Source: Bifidobacterium boum | Lineage (GTDB): Bacteria; Actinomycetota; Actinomycetes; Actinomycetales; Bifidobacteriaceae | NCBI RefSeq assembly: GCF_000741535.1 | Contig: NZ_JGYQ01000007.1 | Location: 558,001 to 622,000 of the forward strand | Reading direction: 5' to 3' | DNA: 64,000 bases | Shown: positions 23,178 through 31,121 of the stretch, in pieces | Layout: each line of letters begins with the position of its first letter | Position numbering within the stretch: the first letter of the stretch is position 1 | Notes under the pieces: generated by a model | Database searches by the model: none | Told to the model about the DNA's origin: nothing | The model's input: only the letters and a program-made list of their open reading frames with translations | Position numbers and translations under genes: made by a program

Positions 23178-24467
23178 TCAGTCGACGCGGTGCGCCGAAG
23201 AGGATGCGACCGCGGCGAGCGCCCGAGGCTGGTGGAATCCATGCACTGCAAACGCGTCGGCAATCTTTTGCGCGACTTCACGGCTGCGTCCCTTGTCTAC
23301 CAGCGCGATGATGGAGCCGCCGAAGCCGCCGCCGGTCATACGCGCACCGTAGGCGCCGTTCTTGCGGGCCACGTCTACGGCGATGTCCAGCTCGGGGACG
23401 GTGACCTCGTAGTCGGCGGCCAGCGAATCGTGGGAAGCGTTGAACAGACGGCCCGCAGCCTTGATGTCGCCCTGAGCGAAGGCACGCACGAAGGAACGCA
23501 CGCGCTCGATTTCGGTGACGACGTGGCGCACGCGCTTCTTCATGGTCTCGTCAGGCAGGGCGTCAAGCGTTTCCTTGAGGGCCTGGAACTGGTCATCGGC
23601 CTTGGAGATGCCGTCGGCGGTAACGCGCAGGTTGGCCACACCGAGAATCTTGGCGGCTTCCTCGCAAGTGGCGCGACGCTGAGCGTACTGGCCATCGTTG
23701 AGCTGGTGCGGAGCCTGGGTATCGACCACAAGCAGCTCGAGGTTGTACTTGTCGAGGTCGAACTCCTGCTGGGAGACGTTCTCCAGCGGGGTCAGCTCCG
23801 GACGGCAGTCAAGCAGCAGCGCGTGGCCTTCGGTGCAACGCATGGAAGCGTTCTGGTCAAGACCGCCGGTGGAGGCGCCGGCCATCTCGTTCTCGGACTT
23901 GATGGCGGCGTTGATGAGGGTCACACGACCGGCATCGGAATCGCCGTAGCCAAGGCCGTACACGTCGTCCAGAGCCAGAGCGGTGGAGCATGTCATGGCG
24001 GCAGAAGAGCTTAGGCCGGACCCCAGCGGCACGCAAGAGGTGAAGGCGGCGTCAAAGCCCTTGACCTTGTCAAAGCCAGCCTGGCGCAGTGCCCAAGCTA
24101 CACCGGTCGGGTAGGCGGACCATCCGTCCACGCCACGGGCCTTGAGCCCGTCAAGGTCAGCTTCGGCCACCTTGTCGGGAGCCACGTCGGAAACGACGCG
24201 CACCTTGGTGTCCTCACGCGGCTTGAGCGCGATAAAGGTGCGATGCGGCAACGCGATGGGCAGGCACAGGCCCGCGTTGTAATCGGTGTGCTCGCCGATG
24301 AGGTTCACACGCCCCGGTGCCGCCCATACGCCTTCCGGCGCCTCACCGTAGGCCTGTTCGAACAGGTCGCGCGCCGCTTTCGCGCCTTCGGTATCGCTCA
24401 TCGCGTCAATGAAGGGGATGCTTCCGGCGGCATCCTGCGTTGCATGCTGCTGGATTGTTGTACTCAT
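23178..24467 (-). CDS. galK: Galactokinase
   Basis: 429 residues from the ATG at 24467, preceded by AAAGGAAC. It phosphorylates galactose at C1 with ATP, the first step of the Leloir pathway. The GHMP kinase motifs are all present: galactokinase signature GRVNLIGEHTDYNAG, phosphate-binding LGSGLSSSAAMTC, and C-terminal MTGGGFGGSIIALV. It follows galT by 61 nt, and both lie downstream of a DeoR-type regulator. The frame is open upstream to 24710, but this overlaps galT on a different frame and is not coding. Confidence 0.97.
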   Translation of the reverse strand: MSTTIQQHATQDAAGSIPFIDAMSDTEGAKAARDLFEQAYGEAPEGVWAAPGRVNLIGEHTDYNAGLCLPIALPHRTFIALKPREDTKVRVVSDVAPDKVAEADLDGLKARGVDGWSAYPTGVAWALRQAGFDKVKGFDAAFTSCVPLGSGLSSSAAMTCSTALALDDVYGLGYGDSDAGRVTLINAAIKSENEMAGASTGGLDQNASMRCTEGHALLLDCRPELTPLENVSQQEFDLDKYNLELLVVDTQAPHQLNDGQYAQRRATCEEAAKILGVANLRVTADGISKADDQFQALKETLDALPDETMKKRVRHVVTEIERVRSFVRAFAQGDIKAAGRLFNASHDSLAADYEVTVPELDIAVDVARKNGAYGARMTGGGFGGSIIALVDKGRSREVAQKIADAFAVHGFHQPRALAAVASSSAHRVD

Positions 24468-24528
24468 GATTGTTCCTTTCGGATGATGGTGTCTGATATG
24501 CGCCGATGTACGGTTTGCCGCGGCACGC

Positions 24529-25794
24529 TCAGTCGTCAATGTCGATGGAGCCGAGTTCGTGGAACCGCTTGGCGATGAGCTCCGGCGTCGTGTCGGACAC
24601 CCATGCGGCCATGCCTGATTCCGAACCCGCAAGATATTTGATCTTGTTCGCCGCCCTGCGGAAGGAGAAGAACTGGAGGTTGAGGCGATAGTTCGCGCGA
24701 CGGGCGTCATGGATCGGCGCCTGGTGCCATGCGGCGATGTACGGCAGATCCATGCCCTTGCCGTCGCCCTTGTCGAAGAAGGCGTTGCCGCGTTTGAGCA
24801 GCGTGGAGTACATCTGCGCCAGATCCCAGCGCTCCTGGTCGTCGAGCTCGTCGATGGTCAACACGTCACGTACGGGGGCGACATGCACTTCCAACGGCCA
24901 GCGTGCGGCAGCCGGCACGTAGGCGACCCAGCTGTGGTTGCGCATGACGATCCGCTCCCCCGCTTCGATTTCAGCGTTCATGAGGTCGCGCAGCAGATTG
25001 CCGCCCGTGCGCTCATGGTACGCCTCGGTGTGCTGCAACTCGGTTTCCAGTTTGGGCGCGATGAACGGGTAGCAGTAGACCTGACCGTGCGGGTGGGCGA
25101 GCGAGACACCGATTTCCTGCCCATGGTTCTCAAATGGGAAAATCTGCTCGATACCGTCGATATGTGAGATTTCAGCGGTACGGAAAGCCCACGCCTCGAC
25201 AACGGTACGCAACCGGCGCACCGGCAGGTCGGCGGGCAGACCGTGCTCGTTGGGATCGAAGCAGATGACCTCGCACCGGCCGCCGGCCATTTTCTGCTGC
25301 CACAACGGGTTGCCGTCGACATTGGTCACCGTGTCCGGCACGCCGGGCACGCGCACCATGGAGGGGAACCGGTTTTCGAAGACGACGACGTTGTAATCCG
25401 TGTCGGGCACTTCGCCATCCTGATACGGGTCGTCGGGCTTACGTGCGGCGAGTGGGTTGCCCTTCGCGGTGGCCGCCGGACCGGCGGTGATCGGCCGGTT
25501 CATGCGCGCGGTGGCCATGGGGATCCAGTCGCCGGTCAAGGGGTCACGGCGCATCTGCGGTGCGGCATACGGCACCTCGTTGCCGTCGGCGTCCACATGC
25601 GGGGCGAACCGGTAGGCAAGATGGCGCGGATCATGCAATTCACGGGTTTTCTCACCGCTGACGTACGCGGGATCATCGTCAAGGTAGAAAAAATCGCGTC
25701 CGTCGGCAAGCGTGGTCGGGGTGATGCGGATGTTGGCGCTCGCGTACGCCCCCGGCTGGTAGTACTGCCATGCGGGTGATTGTCTGTTGGTCAT
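24529..25794 (-). CDS. galT: Galactose-1-phosphate uridylyltransferase
   Basis: 421 residues from the ATG at 25794 (MTNRQSPAWQYY), with a strong AAAGGAG six nt upstream. It transfers UMP between UDP-glucose and galactose-1-phosphate. Visible family features are RRDPLTGDWIPMATARMNRP, VVFENRFPSMVRVPG, and the active site LAHPHGQVYCYPF, whose second His is the nucleophile. AWHQAPIHDARRANYRLNLQFFSFRRA lies near the C-terminus. It is the first structural gene after the regulator and precedes galK. A tandem 7-mer repeat lies immediately upstream of its ribosome binding site. Confidence 0.96.
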   Translation of the reverse strand: MTNRQSPAWQYYQPGAYASANIRITPTTLADGRDFFYLDDDPAYVSGEKTRELHDPRHLAYRFAPHVDADGNEVPYAAPQMRRDPLTGDWIPMATARMNRPITAGPAATAKGNPLAARKPDDPYQDGEVPDTDYNVVVFENRFPSMVRVPGVPDTVTNVDGNPLWQQKMAGGRCEVICFDPNEHGLPADLPVRRLRTVVEAWAFRTAEISHIDGIEQIFPFENHGQEIGVSLAHPHGQVYCYPFIAPKLETELQHTEAYHERTGGNLLRDLMNAEIEAGERIVMRNHSWVAYVPAAARWPLEVHVAPVRDVLTIDELDDQERWDLAQMYSTLLKRGNAFFDKGDGKGMDLPYIAAWHQAPIHDARRANYRLNLQFFSFRRAANKIKYLAGSESGMAAWVSDTTPELIAKRFHELGSIDIDD

Positions 25795-25806
25795 GCGGTC
25801 TCCTTT

Positions 25807-25834
25807 GATGGGTGATGGGTGATGATTGATGGGT
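25807..25834 (-). repeat. Four tandem heptamers in the galT leader
   Basis: On the plus strand GATGGGT, GATGGGT, GATGATT, GATGGGT follow one another directly. On the galT mRNA this is ACCCATC-type repeats ending at the AAAGGAG ribosome binding site. It could be an operator, a slippage-prone expression modulator, or chance. Confidence 0.6.
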
Positions 25835-25929
25835 ATGAAGCCTGACACTGTGGCGGAATCCGACGTTCCGCGTGTGGTGTCGGTCGCACCGATGGCAGGC
25901 GACGGTGTCTGCCATCGGACAGGTGGTGG

Positions 25930-26925
25930 TCAGTTGTCGCCGGCTACGCGGGCGTTCGACATACGGACGGCGCGGGTGGAGCGAGTACGACCGGCATCCG
26001 AGAGCGCAGCGAAATCGTCTTCGTCGTCGAGCGGGGCGGCGTATCCTGCTGCCCCGGCTGCGGCATGGCTGCCGACGTGTTCGGCGACGACGCCGTTTTC
26101 CGTCGGGTGCGCCCGGTGCCGCGGACGGTCTGCCTCATCGGGGTTGTCTTGTTTGGCGAGGACGAGTTCTTTAACCAGATCGCGGGTTTTGGCGACGGAA
26201 TCAGGGTCGAGACCATCGTCGGTGATCACGGTGTCGACTTGGTCGAAGCTGGCGAACAGGGACAGCGAGGTGCTGCTCCATTTCGTGTGGTCCGTAAGGA
26301 TGATGGTGCGGTCGGCGATGTCCATCATGGCCATGTCGGTGGCCGCTTCCAGCGAGTTGGGCATGAGGAAGCCGCGTGGGATGGACACCGAGTGTGTGCC
26401 GAGGAATACGGTGTTCACGCGTAGGGATTGGACGACTTTGTCCGCGATCGGCCCGACCAGTGAGTTAGAACGGGTGATGACGCCTCCGGTGACGATGACT
26501 TCGACGTCCTTGGATTCGAGCGCTTGGACGAGTTCGGCCACGGGGATTGAGTTGGTGAGGATGGTGATGCCGCTGGACTGCTGGGATTCGAGCAGATGTT
26601 GGGCGAACACGTAGGCGGTGGTGCCGCCGCCGATGGCGATGACGTCGCCCGGTGAGACATAGTTGACCGCTTCCTGTGCAATGGCGTCTTTGAGGCCGAT
26701 GTCCATTTGTGATTTGACGGAGAACAGGGGCTCGCTCAGCAGGGTGCTGGTGGTCACTGCACCGCCGTGAACGCGTTTGAGCAGACCTTTGTCGGCGAGT
26801 TCGGCGATATCACGGCGAACGGTCATGGCGGATACGCCGAGCTCTTTGGACAGCGCGGTGATGCGTACCGCACCGCGGGTGCGCAGTCTGCTGAGGATCA
26901 GATGCTGACGTTGTGACGAAATCAT
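25930..26925 (-). CDS. DeoR/GlpR-family transcriptional regulator of the galactose genes
   Basis: 331 residues from the ATG at 26925 (MISSQRQH). The N-terminal HTH of the DeoR family is visible (RQHLILSRLRTRGAVRITALSKELGVSAMTVRRDIAELADKGLLKRVHGGA), followed by the sugar-phosphate-sensing DeoRC domain with IAIGGGTTAYVFAQHL, ILTNSIPVAELV and VIVTGGVITRSNSLVG. The last 60 or so residues are an unusual His/Ala/Asp-rich tail not typical of the family. GATAAT lies 6 nt before the start without a Shine-Dalgarno sequence, so the mRNA may be leaderless. Position 135 nt upstream of galT suggests it controls galT and galK; a sugar phosphate such as galactose-1-phosphate is a plausible ligand (inference). 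Confidence 0.88.
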   Translation of the reverse strand: MISSQRQHLILSRLRTRGAVRITALSKELGVSAMTVRRDIAELADKGLLKRVHGGAVTTSTLLSEPLFSVKSQMDIGLKDAIAQEAVNYVSPGDVIAIGGGTTAYVFAQHLLESQQSSGITILTNSIPVAELVQALESKDVEVIVTGGVITRSNSLVGPIADKVVQSLRVNTVFLGTHSVSIPRGFLMPNSLEAATDMAMMDIADRTIILTDHTKWSSTSLSLFASFDQVDTVITDDGLDPDSVAKTRDLVKELVLAKQDNPDEADRPRHRAHPTENGVVAEHVGSHAAAGAAGYAAPLDDEDDFAALSDAGRTRSTRAVRMSNARVAGDN

Positions 26926-26931
26926 ATGAAC

Positions 26932-26937
26932 ATTATC
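26932..26937 (-). promoter_or_regulatory. Candidate -10 element of the galactose regulator gene
   Basis: GATAAT on the minus strand, 6 nt before the ATG at 26925. An alternative in-frame ATG lies at 26943, upstream of the hexamer. Confidence 0.35.
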
Positions 26938-27071
26938 GCACATATTTGCGCACACAAGTGACAGTGTTGAGCGGTAAACGCTCGAGCTGACGCGCAAAGT
27001 TCACAAAAACGCTATGTTTTCCGCATATTCCATGAATGAGACGCACAAAAACGAACGTGTATGCACACGCA

Positions 27072-27863
27072 CTATCGGCGTGTCGCACGCCGTCCGGCAC
27101 CCCGGGCACAGGCCGAACGCATCCGCGCAACACCCCACACGGTGACACAACGCATCGCCTCAGCAACAATCGCGGAATCCATTTTCGACACACCGCGCCG
27201 ACGCTCCGGAAACACGATCGGCACTTCAAGAATCCTGCCGCCCGCCGCCGCGACACGCCTCGTCATATCGATCTGGAAGACATACCCGTTCGCCTGCACC
27301 GAACGCAAATCCAAGCTGCGCAGCATATCAGCCCTGTACGCGCGGAATCCTGCGGTCATGTCATGCACGCCGACCCCCAACATCAGCCGCGCATACCACG
27401 AACCGCATCGCGAAATCAGATCCCGATACCACGGCCAGCCCTCCGTACGGCCGCCGGGCACACGACGCGAACCAATCACCAGATCCACGCCACGATCACA
27501 CCGTATTACCCGAAGCATCCGCGCCAAATCCTGCGGCCGGTGCGACCCATCCATATCCATCTCGCACACCACGTCATACCCACGGTCAAGCGCCCACGTG
27601 AAACCCGCCAAATACGCGGGTCCCAACCCGCCCTTACCTTTGCGATGCACCACATGGATATGGCCGTTGTCCCGCGCCATCCGGTCGGCAAGCTCACCGG
27701 TACCGTCCGGCGAACCATCATCGACCACCAGCACGTCAACACCCGGATTGTACGCGAACACACCATCCAGCGTGGTACGCAGATTCTCCCGCTCGTTGTA
27801 CGTGGGCATCACCACACACACGCTGCCGCCGACAGGCGCAGCCAATTCCGCAGATGCTGCCAT
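27072..27863 (-). CDS. Family 2 glycosyltransferase, polyprenol-phosphate mannosyltransferase-like
   Basis: 263 residues from the ATG at 27863, with AAAGGGGAAGC just upstream. The GT-A fold motifs of the Dpm1/Ppm1 catalytic domain are clear: VVMPTYNERENL, VVDDGSPDGTGELA, CEMDMDGSHRPQDL (metal-binding DxD-like), VIGSRRVPGG and the C-terminal VPIVFPERRRGVSKM. There is no membrane domain, so it is the stand-alone catalytic type. The expected reaction is transfer of mannose (or another hexose) from GDP- or UDP-sugar to polyprenyl phosphate for lipoglycan or protein O-glycosylation; the exact sugar cannot be told. The frame is open upstream into pyrD, but that is antisense shadow. Divergent from pyrD. 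Confidence 0.88.
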   Translation of the reverse strand: MAASAELAAPVGGSVCVVMPTYNERENLRTTLDGVFAYNPGVDVLVVDDGSPDGTGELADRMARDNGHIHVVHRKGKGGLGPAYLAGFTWALDRGYDVVCEMDMDGSHRPQDLARMLRVIRCDRGVDLVIGSRRVPGGRTEGWPWYRDLISRCGSWYARLMLGVGVHDMTAGFRAYRADMLRSLDLRSVQANGYVFQIDMTRRVAAAGGRILEVPIVFPERRRGVSKMDSAIVAEAMRCVTVWGVARMRSACARGAGRRATRR

Positions 27864-27956
27864 GCTTCCCCTTTCACAACGTTCAGGCTTGAGACTGTGC
27901 ATCACTGTACCCGTGTTTGTTGCGAACACGCTGACAACAGTGCCACAATATGAGGT

Positions 27957-29102
27957 ATGAGTTACGTTTCCGAACAGCCGTTGCACGACGCCGTCAACAA
28001 GGCAACCACCGACCTTTTCACTTTCGGCTACAAGCACATCGTCAAACCGTTCTTCGTGTTCAACCACACGCCCGACGTGGCGCACGACCAGATGATCGAA
28101 TTCTGCCGGGTCACCCGCAACATCCCGCCGCTCATGTGGCTGCTGCGCGAAATGCTCGACTACACCGACCCTGTTCTCGAAACCGACGTCATGGGCGTAC
28201 ACTTCGATAACCCGTTCGGCCTGTCCGCGGGGCTCGACAAAAACTGTGACATGCCCGTACTGCTCGACAACGCCGGATTCGGATTCGAAACAGTCGGCTC
28301 CGCCACCGCCCGCCCCTGCGCCGGCAATCCGAAGCCATGGTTCCACCGGCTGCCCGAATACGATTCGATGATCGTGCACGTCGGACTGGCCAACGACGGC
28401 AGCGAGCAGGTGATCGCCCGGGCGGAACGCGCGTGGGACAAAGCCAAAAGCATGCAAGTATCCGTATCCATCGCACGGACGAACGACGAGTTGTGCGGCG
28501 ACATCGACGAAGGTATCGAAGACTACTGCACCTCCATGCGTCGGGCCGCAGGACGATCCTCGATGATCGAAGTCAACATCTCCTGCCCAAACACGCATGT
28601 CGGCGAACCGTTCGGCGAACCGGACAACCTCGACCGCCTGTTCACCGCACTGGATGCAATCGAACACCCGCAACCGGTACTCGTCAAAATGCCGTTGAAC
28701 AAGACATGGCCCGAATACCGCGAACTGCTTGACGTGCTCGCTGAACATCACGTGCAAGGCGTCAGCATCGCGAACCTGCAAAAAGACCGCAGCGACATGG
28801 AAATCCCGGCAGCATGGCAAGGCGGACTGAGCGGCGGGCCAACCTACCGGGCAAGCAACGCGCTGATCCGGCAAGCCTACCGCGAGTACGGCGACCGGTT
28901 CGCCATCGCCGGCATCGGTGGTGTATTCACCCCCAAGCAGGCGTACGAGAAAATCCGTTCGGGTTCGAGCCTGGTCATGTTCATCTCCTCGCTCATGTAC
29001 CGCGGACCCCAGCAGATCACCGTACTGAAACGCGGGTTGGCGCAACTGCTGCGCGAGGACGGTTTCGAACACGTCAGCGACGCGGTCGGTATTGACGCCT
29101 GA
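27957..29102 (+). CDS. pyrD: Dihydroorotate dehydrogenase, class 2-like
   Basis: 381 residues. It oxidises dihydroorotate to orotate in pyrimidine synthesis. The N-terminal 70 residues (FGYKHIVKPFFVFNHTPDVAHDQMIEFC) resemble the membrane-associating N-terminal helix pair of class 2, quinone-linked enzymes. The FMN barrel follows, with NPFGLSAGLDKNC, VGSATARPCAGNPKP, ANLQKDRSDM, GGLSGGPTYRASNALIRQAY, IAGIGGVFTPKQAYEKI and the last phosphate site GSSLVMFISSLMYRGP. At the catalytic-base position the sequence reads VNISCPNT with Cys, where class 2 enzymes have Ser; Cys is the class 1 residue. The start codon has only GAGG one nt away, so it could be leaderless. Confidence 0.92.
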   Translation: MSYVSEQPLHDAVNKATTDLFTFGYKHIVKPFFVFNHTPDVAHDQMIEFCRVTRNIPPLMWLLREMLDYTDPVLETDVMGVHFDNPFGLSAGLDKNCDMPVLLDNAGFGFETVGSATARPCAGNPKPWFHRLPEYDSMIVHVGLANDGSEQVIARAERAWDKAKSMQVSVSIARTNDELCGDIDEGIEDYCTSMRRAAGRSSMIEVNISCPNTHVGEPFGEPDNLDRLFTALDAIEHPQPVLVKMPLNKTWPEYRELLDVLAEHHVQGVSIANLQKDRSDMEIPAAWQGGLSGGPTYRASNALIRQAYREYGDRFAIAGIGGVFTPKQAYEKIRSGSSLVMFISSLMYRGPQQITVLKRGLAQLLREDGFEHVSDAVGIDA

Positions 29103-29120
29103 CCGCGCGAGGTCTCGAAC

Positions 29121-29165
29121 GTGGGGGGAGTTTTGCGCAATATTGCGGGAGACTCCCCACGTTTT
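29121..29165 (+). terminator. pyrD terminator
   Basis: GTGGGG(GG)AGT pairs with ACTCCCCAC (29121-29160), with CGCAAT/ATTGCG pairing inside, followed by GTTTTGCTGTT. It starts 18 nt after the pyrD stop codon. Confidence 0.75.
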
Positions 29166-29252
29166 GCTGTTGAACGGCACATCGGCCCGATATACGGGGA
29201 CGCGGGCTGTGGCATACGCGACCGCCATCGAACCGGCCTGACCAACATGCCC

Positions 29253-29278
29253 GTTGTGTGAGCTGATCCTCACACAAC
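29253..29278. promoter_or_regulatory. Operator-like palindrome GTTGTGTGAG-N6-CTCACACAAC
   Basis: Perfect 10-bp arms (29253-29262 and 29269-29278) around a 6-nt spacer CTGATC. A second, shorter copy with the same half-site and spacer length lies 69 bp away. Both sit upstream of the kinase/FN3 cluster. Confidence 0.55.
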
Positions 29279-29325
29279 CACCGCCAGCCACACCCACGCC
29301 ACCAATCCGACCCAACCCGCCACAA

Positions 29326-29343
29326 TGTGAGCCAATCCTCACA
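29326..29343. promoter_or_regulatory. Operator-like palindrome TGTGAG-N6-CTCACA
   Basis: Six-bp core arms (29326-29331 and 29338-29343) with a 6-nt spacer CCAATC that shares AATC/GATC ends with the first copy. The centre-to-centre distance to the first copy is 69 bp. Confidence 0.55.
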
Positions 29344-29418
29344 CAGTCACGCCTCAGGACCACGAACCGTCTAAACCACTTGTCCTGCCCATCCCGTACC
29401 GGCCGACAGCTCGCCGAT

Positions 29419-29622
29419 ATGACCGACAACACATCGACAAAACCACTGTGCAAAGTCAATACCCAAATTGCACACAATACGGACGCCAATATTCGCCTGT
29501 TTGCGGGCGTCGCCACTATCATGGTGTTGTGTGTATGCGCGGTCGCATGGTTGTTGGTGTTGCGCCGACGCGAAACCGCACGACGCGCAATCCCAGTGCA
29601 AACAAGAGAAGAATCACGGTAA
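29419..29622 (+). CDS. Small single-pass membrane protein upstream of the kinase gene
   Basis: A 67-residue ORF from an ATG at 29419 to a TAA ending at 29622, 22 nt before the kinase start. It has a 30-residue polar N-terminus with one Cys (LCKVNTQ), one membrane helix (about 31-52, LFAGVATIMVLCVCAVAWLLVL) and a short basic tail RRRETARRA. The helix followed by an Arg run fits an N-out, C-in protein. No Shine-Dalgarno sequence precedes the ATG, so translation is unproven; the frame is also open upstream to 29254 but that part has low coding character. Position suggests it is the first gene of the kinase cluster. Function unknown. Confidence 0.5.
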   Translation: MTDNTSTKPLCKVNTQIAHNTDANIRLFAGVATIMVLCVCAVAWLLVLRRRETARRAIPVQTREESR

Positions 29623-29644
29623 CAAAGTCAAGGAGGAACCGGCG

Positions 29645-31075
29645 ATGCGACTGCGGCCCCCGGCCCAAATCCCCGGATATACGCCCGTCAAACAACTGGG
29701 CTCCGGTTCCGAAGCTGACGTGTACCTGTACCAGCAGCACTCCCCCACCCGACAGGTGGCTATCAAAATCAGCAAAAGAACGCTTGACCCGCAAGCCGCC
29801 GCCAGTTTCCGTACCGAAGCGAATTTCATGGGGCAGGTTTCGTCACACCCGTATATTCTTTCCGTATTCGACAGCGGCGTCACCGCCGACGGCTGCGGCT
29901 ACGCTGTGTTCGAATACGCTCCGGGCGGCAATTACAAGACGTTCCTGGAGCATGATCGCCTCAGCGCGAATGAGATGCTGACGGTCGGCATTGATTTGGC
30001 GAGCGCGCTGTTCACTGCGCATCGTAAGGGTATTGTTCATCGTGATATCAAACCGAGCAATATTTTGATCAATGCGCAGCGTATGCCGTTGTTGGCTGAT
30101 TTCGGTATTGCCGGGTCGATTTATGGGGGTCCCGGCGTGGGGTTCACGATCGCTTGGGCTCCGCCGGAAGTCTTGTCCCGCAGTGGTGGGGGCAATGAGT
30201 CGTCTGACATATTCTCGTTGGCGGCCACGCTGTTCGCGCTGGTGATGGGCAAGTCGCCGTATGAGTATGCGTATGCCGATCTGCTGGGCGATGCGCGGGG
30301 TGCGGATCGGGCGAAACGGTTGCAGCAGATTGTATGTGACAAACCGTTGCCCGCGTTTCATTGTCCTGAGATTCCTGCGCCGGTGGGGCGTGTGTTGCGT
30401 CAAGCGCTGAGTTATGCGCCGGAGGACCGGTATTATTCCGCGTTGGAGTTCGCGCGTGCCATGCAGCGGGTGCAACGTGAGGTGTATGGGCATGCGATGC
30501 GGACCACGGTTGAGGGGGTCCCGGATTTTCCGCCGGATATGCGTCCGCGCCGGGAGAGCGCCGCCAAGCCTGCTGATCTGCCACGTACACGGCGCTCATG
30601 GGGGCGGCCGTTGGCTGTCACGTTGGCGGTGATTGCCGCGCTGGCCGCGGTAATGGTGGTGTTTGTTGTCGCGGTGGCGCCGCATATGGATGCCGCATCC
30701 GATACGAATAGGGTGCAGGTGCATGGTTCGGGGTCCGGCGGGAGCGTTTCCCCGCGTAACGACAGTGATCCGGATGCGGCGGTGTCTTCCGGTAGTGTTC
30801 CCAGTGTCACTGGGCTGGCTGGCACGTATTCCGCTTCGGGGGATACGGTGACGTTCACGTGGACGAATCCGTCGCCGCGTGATGGTGATGCGTACGCGTG
30901 GTCGTCTGTCGGCGATGCGGAGAATTCAACGGATTCGCAGGGCACGATTACGGAGTCGACGAGTGTTGAGGTTGATGCGTCCGGCGAGGTGCAAACCTGC
31001 ATTCAGGTGAGTCTGATTCGTAAGAACAGGCAGATGTCTGACACGCCTGCGATCGCGTGTGCCACCAGGCCATGA
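29645..31075 (+). CDS. pkb2: Transmembrane Ser/Thr protein kinase of the PFNA-type cluster
   Basis: 476 residues from the ATG at 29645, with a perfect AGGAGG eight nt upstream. The N-terminal half is a eukaryotic-type kinase: Gly-rich loop LGSGSEADVYL, Lys in VAIKISK, HRDIKPSNILI, DFG in LLADFGIAG, and APPE. A Pro/Arg-rich linker, one membrane helix (about 321-343, PLAVTLAVIAALAAVMVVFVVAV) and an outer region of about 130 residues follow. The outer part lacks PASTA repeats and instead has a beta-rich domain with Ser/Gly linker and two cysteines. It heads a co-directional gene cluster with the FN3 protein 46 nt downstream. This gene order is known from bifidobacteria (kinase pkb2, fn3, AAA ATPase, DUF58, tgm). 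It likely senses an outer-surface signal and phosphorylates cluster partners (inference). Confidence 0.93.
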   Translation: MRLRPPAQIPGYTPVKQLGSGSEADVYLYQQHSPTRQVAIKISKRTLDPQAAASFRTEANFMGQVSSHPYILSVFDSGVTADGCGYAVFEYAPGGNYKTFLEHDRLSANEMLTVGIDLASALFTAHRKGIVHRDIKPSNILINAQRMPLLADFGIAGSIYGGPGVGFTIAWAPPEVLSRSGGGNESSDIFSLAATLFALVMGKSPYEYAYADLLGDARGADRAKRLQQIVCDKPLPAFHCPEIPAPVGRVLRQALSYAPEDRYYSALEFARAMQRVQREVYGHAMRTTVEGVPDFPPDMRPRRESAAKPADLPRTRRSWGRPLAVTLAVIAALAAVMVVFVVAVAPHMDAASDTNRVQVHGSGSGGSVSPRNDSDPDAAVSSGSVPSVTGLAGTYSASGDTVTFTWTNPSPRDGDAYAWSSVGDAENSTDSQGTITESTSVEVDASGEVQTCIQVSLIRKNRQMSDTPAIACATRP

Positions 31076-31121
31076 ATCAGCAGGAAGACAGCAGTCGGGT
31101 GTTTGAGGGAAGAGTCGATCG

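Larger units (their letters stand above)
29166..29418. other. Intergenic region upstream of the kinase cluster
   Basis: About 250 bp between the pyrD terminator and the small membrane-protein ORF. It contains two spaced inverted repeats, listed separately, and no other gene. Confidence 0.6.

Noticed and set aside
27864..29522. Long minus-strand extension of the glycosyltransferase frame across pyrD
   Set aside because: It is antisense to pyrD, lacks recognisable domains, and a good ribosome binding site marks the start at 27863.
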